Shown: piece after piece, positions 58,744 through 64,000 of the stretch
Layout: each line of letters begins with the position of its first letter
How positions within the stretch are numbered: the stretch's first letter is position 1
Source of the DNA: Pseudofabraea citricarpa
Lineage: Eukaryota > Ascomycota > Leotiomycetes > Helotiales > Dermateaceae
NCBI GenBank assembly: GCA_029641185.1
Contig: JAPWGK010000019.1
Location: 992,001-1,056,000, forward strand
Direction of reading: 5' to 3'
Length of the DNA stretch: 64,000 bases
The notes under the pieces: generated by a model
What the model was told of the DNA's origin: nothing
The model's input: only the letters and a program-made list of their open reading frames with translations
Database searches by the model: none
Position numbers and translations under genes: made by a program

Positions 58744-61201
58744 ATGCCACGATCTAAGAAAGCTGCCTCCAGGGGCAAGGCTCGTGGCGGTTCTCGAGGT
58801 GGTGGTCGTGGTGGTAGTAGTGTTGGCGGCCGTGAGACTTCCTTCATACCATTCGCAGGTACCTCTAACCCCAATACAAACCATACTGGTGAGACCCAAT
58901 CTACGCACACTGCAGCAAATTGCAAATGGCACAATGCACAGTTCAAATGCTGACCAGATTGAAGGCTACTCGTTGCAGGACGAGGCTCGCAACACCGAGC
59001 GACACCATGTGCTAGGAGATCCTCAGCAGAAACTGAGATACAGCAAAGTCAAATTTGTGAGCGCCAGCGACCCAGAACCTTCCGACCCGCAGAAGGCAGA
59101 ATCTGCTCTTGCTGGCTTGAGCCTGGAATCGCCTGCCAGAGAAACATTGCAGATACAAGTCGAAATCGATGAAGAGTCGGGTAGTGAAGAAGAGGAGGAA
59201 CCGATCCATGGATCATTGCCAACAGAGTCTGAGGAAAACTCAGCAGCCGATCTATTCGTTGTTGACACAATAGGTGGCGAGACTGTGCACACTGGAATGG
59301 CTCCACCGCGTGCTCGCCATAACTCACTAACACCGTCTAATTCGAGTGAGGAGGTTATTCTTTTTGCCGGACGAGACAGTAGTCGGAGAGGAATTACGAG
59401 AAACACTAAAACAACCAGACCTTTGGCAGCTTCGATAGATGCCAAAATCAAGATCGTCGAGGACCAAATCCACCAACGCAAGGAATTGCTTGAAGAGACC
59501 TTATATCATACTCACCCAAAATCATCTTCCACAATGACACCGAAATCGGGGGGCCCGTCTTCGGAGTTTGAGGCCATTCTGCCTCAACGTAGCGGTCGTA
59601 AGGGCCGCCGCGGCCGTCGAAACCACGATATTGGTGACGATGCTATAGACGAGGCTCTAATTGCAGACTACATTGCCAACATTGACAAAGATGATGAAGA
59701 CTTTACTCCCTCGGCTTTCAACCAACGTGAAATAGGGGCTACAGATAGTGAAGTATGGCAAGATGAAAGCGACGCTTCTTCTGAGGACGGACCCTTTTCA
59801 AAGAACCAGCTGGATGGTTGGGGGCGTTCGGATATTTGTGATTTTGATGACATGAGTACATCTGATGGTGTGGTAGGAAGTGTTCAGGCTATCTTATCCA
59901 AGCGCGAACGTAAGTCTGGCATCCAATACCTGGTGGTCTGGGAAGGTCAAACAGTCGACGAAGCTAGATGGGTTCCCCAGCCTTCTGTGGTAGCTGCTGG
60001 TGCAACATCACATATCGACACGTTTGAGGCTGAAGAAAAGTTCGTTGCAGAATTCATGGATGACAACGATGAAGACTCAGAAGATTCAGAGGACTCCGAG
60101 ATGGACATGGATGAGGATGAACGCGACAATGCGGACCTCATGCAGAGAAAAATTGATCGAATGACTGATGAGCAAATTGCAAGACTTCTCGCAAAGCAGG
60201 AAGAACTCGGCATGGGGTCTGATGAGTTGTTACTTTTCGACGATGACGCTGAAGAAGATGAAGATGAAGATATGTACTTTTCCAGGTCCAAATTTGGACA
60301 ACGGACGGATGCTAAGCCCAAACAACGAACTAAAGGTAAAGGAGCTAAAAGACCTCGTGGAGATTTCCCAGCTGCCACAGCTCTTGCAGATGCGTATGAT
60401 GGTTTTGATGTGATGGATTTTGAACGCCCAAGCCTTAAGAAGAAACCAAAGGGCCGAAAAGGCAGATTGATCTTGGATGACGTCTCAGATTCAGAGTTGG
60501 AAGAATCAATGCAAATGGCTTGGGAAAACGATCGTATCAAGAAGAAAGAGCGCAAGCAGGAGCGTGAGGAGCTACGGTCCCAAGGGCTTCTGGGGAAAAA
60601 GAATGGCAAGCCAGACATGAAGGAGAAATATAAGGAGGGTATGGGTATTCTGGCTGTGAAGGAAGAGATCAAATCCTTCTTGATGGGCAACAACGATTCG
60701 TGAGTTACAAGTTTTCCTGATAATTAACTACATACTGACAGATACAGACTTTCGCTTCCACCAATGGACAAAGCTGATCGCAAGATCATCCATGAAATTG
60801 CCAATGCTTTTAAGCTAAAATCCAAGTCGGTTGGCAATGGTAACAAAAGATTCCCCATCCTTATTAGGACCTTCAAAACCTCGATCTACGTTGAGAGGAC
60901 CTTTGCAGAGGTAGAGGCGAGACTTGCGCGACGCTTTATGCCTAGGATGGATGTAAGAAGATCCGGCGGTGCCTCGAAGCGCGGTGGACGTGGTGGCGGG
61001 TTCAACAGTGCTGCTGTCAGTTATCGAGATGGAGACATTGTTGGTGGTTCCGCACCTGAGTTGGGAGTTGAGAACAGAGGAAGGGCTATGCTTGAGAAGA
61101 TGGGCTGGAGCAGCGGTACCGCTCTAGGTGCGCTTAACAATAAGGGAATTCTCCAGCCTGTATCACATGTTGTCAAGACCTCAAAGGCTGGTCTCGGATA
61201 A
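58744..61201 (+). CDS. SQS1: R3H/G-patch protein Sqs1 (Prp43 cofactor)
   Basis: In yeast, Sqs1/Pfa1 is a G-patch protein that stimulates the DEAH helicase Prp43 in spliceosome disassembly and ribosome biogenesis. Exons 58744-58888, 58965-60699 and 60748-61201 give 777 aa (779 if acceptor 60741 is used). Start MPRSKKAASRGKARGGSRGG, an RGG-rich tail; then GYSLQDEARNTERHH after the first intron, many acidic blocks (for example EEDEDEDMYF), an R3H domain (DKADRKIIHEIANAFKLKSK) and a C-terminal G-patch (GRAMLEKMGWSSGTALGALN, ending KTSKAGLG). For intron 1 I chose donor GTGAGA at 58889; GTACCT at 58859 is also phase-compatible and would drop ten residues. A branch site TGCTGAC lies 9 nt before its acceptor. 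Confidence 0.92.
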
Positions 61202-61978
61202 GCCATTTGGGACATTCTAGGGGAGTCTGAGTTGTATGATATAGCTTTACGATTACCTGTTGATGAGAGTCAGCCCTGGAGTTTATTGGCGGCGCTAAGG
61301 ACATTGCTTAGATGAAGGAAACGGAGTTTGGATGTTGTAAAAGCGGGTTCAGAGACTCCTAGTTCAATGTTTCAAATTATCTATATTCCTGTCAAAAGAA
61401 ATAGTGAAAATTGCGTTAAAGAGTTACCAAACCTTACTATACAGGCTAAAACACCAGTAAATCCTATATTTTCCACTTCGTTTCAAATAGCCAATCCAGA
61501 AATATTTCATATGCTGCACTATCTGCGGCCATAAAAGAAGCATTGTGTGTATACTGTTTTGTATTCAATTCCGCGACTGCTAACCTTCGGCCGTTTGATT
61601 CAAATAGGCGCAGACAGGGAATAGAAAAGTAGTTCCGCCATATGCTTGGTTTCTGGATGCATCCAACCCCTTTGGTCAACGCCATGCCAAAATTGCACTT
61701 GCTAGCAGTCACTTCAAGATCTCGTAAATCAAATAACAGTGTGGTAACACTAGATCATGTTTCAAGTTGTCCTCTGAATTCCTATCTGAAGACTTGTATT
61801 GTACAGTGACGTACCCCCAAAGCAAACCGTGAACACATGTGCCCCCGTAATAAAGCAGACCATCCATAACGCATTAAAAAGACCCGAGGATCTCGGACCG
61901 CTCCAGCTCCATCGTAGTAGATGACCCAAAGCTAAATCAAATCCGACACCCTATGAAAACCCGAAAAGAAAAGGCGCT
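61202..61978. other. Convergent intergenic gap, SQS1 / histone H2B
   Basis: This 777 bp gap holds the 3' UTRs of SQS1 and H2B. I see no stem-loop clearly of the animal histone type, as expected for polyadenylated fungal histone mRNAs. Nothing else is recognised. Confidence 0.5.
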
Positions 61979-62591
61979 CTACTTTGTGTTCTGGGAAGAA
62001 GAGTACTTGGTGACAGCCTTGGTACCTTCAGAGACAGCGTGCTTTGCAAGTTCACCGGGCAGGATAAGTCGGACACTGTGTGCATGGTTAGTGAGTGTGA
62101 TGGTGAAAATGTGGCAAGATGTACTAACGATGTCTGGATCTCTCTGGATGAGATAGTGGACTTCTTGTTGTATGCTGCCAGCTTGGATGCCTCGGTGGCT
62201 ACGCGCTCAAAGATATCGTTGACGAAGGAGTTGAGGATCGACATGGCGCGGTTGGAGATACCGGTGTCAGGATGGACTTGCTTCAATACTGAAAAGCGCG
62301 TCAGTATACATTTCTTGCAAATCTGGCGCGTTTTGAGGCGCTGCGGGTGAGGTCAAGCTGCATCGCAATGCGTATCGACGCGTCTTGTTTTGAAATGGCG
62401 CAACTTTGGAGATGGGAGTCAATCTTACCTTTGTAGATGTAGGAAGAGTATGTCTCTTTGCGCGTCTTTGAGCGCTTCTTCTTGTCTCCGGTGGCAGCAG
62501 TCTTCTTGCCTGCCTCCTTCTTCTCAGCTGGCGCCTTGCTGGCGGGGGCCTTGGAGGCGGGCTTCTTCTCGGCGGCGGCCTTTGGTGGCAT
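61979..62591 (-). CDS. HTB1: Histone H2B
   Basis: This is the core histone H2B of the nucleosome. Exons 62429-62591, 62129-62288 and 61979-62075 give 139 aa. The N-terminal tail reads [20 protein letters not shown] with several acetylatable lysines. The histone fold begins [21 protein letters not shown] and continues [20 protein letters not shown] and [19 protein letters not shown]. The end is [15 protein letters not shown], with the conserved ubiquitinated Lys in the AVTKYSS motif. The last exon is short (97 nt). It is divergent from H2A, as in other fungi. Confidence 0.99.
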
Positions 62592-63565
62592 GTTGGTGGA
62601 TGGGGATGAGTTGGGTGGTAAGTGTAGATTGAGAAGAGTAAGGTGATGTGGTTGACTGCAGATGGGTTGCGTTGGAAGTTGGATGATGAATAGAAGAGAA
62701 AGAGAGATGGAAGTTGCGAAGTTCGTTGGTCTTATGGAATCGCGCTAATGGAAGGCTCTCCAAGATCAGTGATGCGAACCGGCCACCGTAATTTATCGAC
62801 GCGCAGAGTGCACGCGCACCGGGGCCACGGGCCAATAGGAAGCCAGCAGCAAAAAACAACAACTTGGAAGTCGAAATCACTTCTTTTGGCTTGTCTTTCT
62901 CTCTCTTGTCTTCAGCTTCTCTCCACCCCGGCCCAGTGACTGGAATAGCCTCTAGTGCCCGCCCTCCTCCAACTATACTTCGTTATTGTGTGATGCTTGT
63001 GCTCGTGCTCGTGATTTCGTAAACAACTATAGTGCAATGTCTTCCAGGGATTGATTGATATTCGGCATAACTAAGTAGTACCTAGGTACCTTAGGTAAGC
63101 GTATACCTAAGTAGGTACCTACACCTAGCTATTCACATTCGCTGCCTGGGGCAGCAGCATTCACGCACGTGCAAGTTAAAGGTTCCACTGATTCTGTTCC
63201 AATTTTCTGTTCCCCCGAGAAACCAGACAGAAATCAGGAAAAAGAAGAGGGATAGAAACAAGGTCGGGCGAGATGCCATGAGCTGGTCAACAAGCGAGCC
63301 AGAAAAGATCAAGTTACGGTCGCCGACTCGCCTCGTCTTCCAGCGCGCGCTCGACATTCAGATGTTTAGCGTGTTCGCCCCGATTAGGTTAGGTCGCGAC
63401 CGCATCACATCAGCTCGCGGAACTTCAAAAGCACCACGAAGCCCGCCTTCTTCTCTTTTACAACTCCATTCTCTCAACAGCAACCACCTCTAACGCCCAC
63501 TACTTTCATCCAATTCACCAACTACTCAACCACATACTCTACCAACCCCAACCAAATCTCTCAAA
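62592..63565. promoter_or_regulatory. Shared H2A/H2B divergent promoter
   Basis: This 974 bp region lies between the two start codons. It holds a CCAAT box at 62832-62836, a pyrimidine-rich tract (about 62875-62930) and a TACCTAGGTACC-rich inverted repeat (63077-63126). S-phase control elements are expected here; I cannot assign them with certainty. Confidence 0.75.
63077..63126. repeat. Imperfect inverted repeat of TAGGTA/TACCTA units
   Basis: The left arm TAGGTACCTTAGGTA and the right arm TATACCTAAGTAGGTACCTA can pair around a short loop. The left arm contains the palindrome TACCTAGGTA at 63079-63088. Confidence 0.75.

Positions 63566-64000
<435 letters not shown>

Overview
This 64 kb window is nuclear DNA of a filamentous ascomycete (Pezizomycotina; a helotialean leotiomycete would fit, but I cannot prove the class). 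The reasons are short GT-AG introns of about 48-110 nt with CTGAC/CTAAC-type branch points, single-copy fungal orthologues in mixed orientation, a divergent H2A/H2B pair, a fungal-type Zn(II)2Cys6 regulator, and Dal5-type and AAAP-type transporters. I support 19 protein genes. Several had to be assembled from exons, including one 102-codon gene made of five small exons. I found no tRNA, rRNA, CRISPR array or intact transposon.

Layout. 0-4 kb: a histidine kinase cut by the left edge (-) and a divergent zinc-cluster regulator (+). 4.8-6.8 kb: secreted type-B carboxylesterase (-). 7.9-10.4 kb: SEC1 (-). 11.9-14.0 kb: AAAP amino-acid transporter (+). 14.7-16.5 kb: Dal5-like MFS permease (-). 17.6-19.9 kb: disordered protein with an N-terminal eIF4E-binding-like motif (-). 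20.6-24.1 kb: URB1/NPA1 60S biogenesis factor (-), sharing a 322 bp divergent promoter with IML1/DEPDC5 (24.4-30.2 kb, +). 31.6-35.3 kb: FNIP/LST4-like protein (-), convergent to IML1. 35.3-42.0 kb: a 6.7 kb gene-free stretch, first microsatellite-rich and then strongly AT-rich. 42.0-43.7 kb: second secreted esterase/lipase (-). 44.6-48.2 kb: PRP22 DEAH helicase (-). 48.8-49.6 kb: NDUFS4 complex I subunit (-), divergent with the ATP synthase f subunit (49.8-50.4 kb, +). 51.7-55.6 kb: a 1255-aa disordered RGG protein of unknown function (+). 56.4-57.9 kb: ATG4 (-), divergent from SQS1 (58.7-61.2 kb, +). 62.0-62.6 kb: histone H2B (-), divergent from H2A (63.6 kb, +), which runs off the right edge.

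How the genes fit together. Most are housekeeping genes. The notable theme is growth and nutrient control: IML1 (GAP for Gtr1/RagA) and an LST4-like protein (partner of Lst7 in the GAP for Gtr2/RagC) lie next to each other and converge. IML1 shares its promoter with a ribosome-biogenesis gene. An amino-acid transporter, a putative eIF4E-binding protein and ATG4 lie in the same window. PRP22 and SQS1 both belong to the DEAH-helicase/splicing field. NDUFS4 and ATP synthase f share one short promoter. No obvious operon-like anti-phage or biosynthetic system is present. The least explained items are the RGG protein, a TACCTAGGTA-type motif that recurs in non-coding gaps, and the 6.7 kb gene desert.
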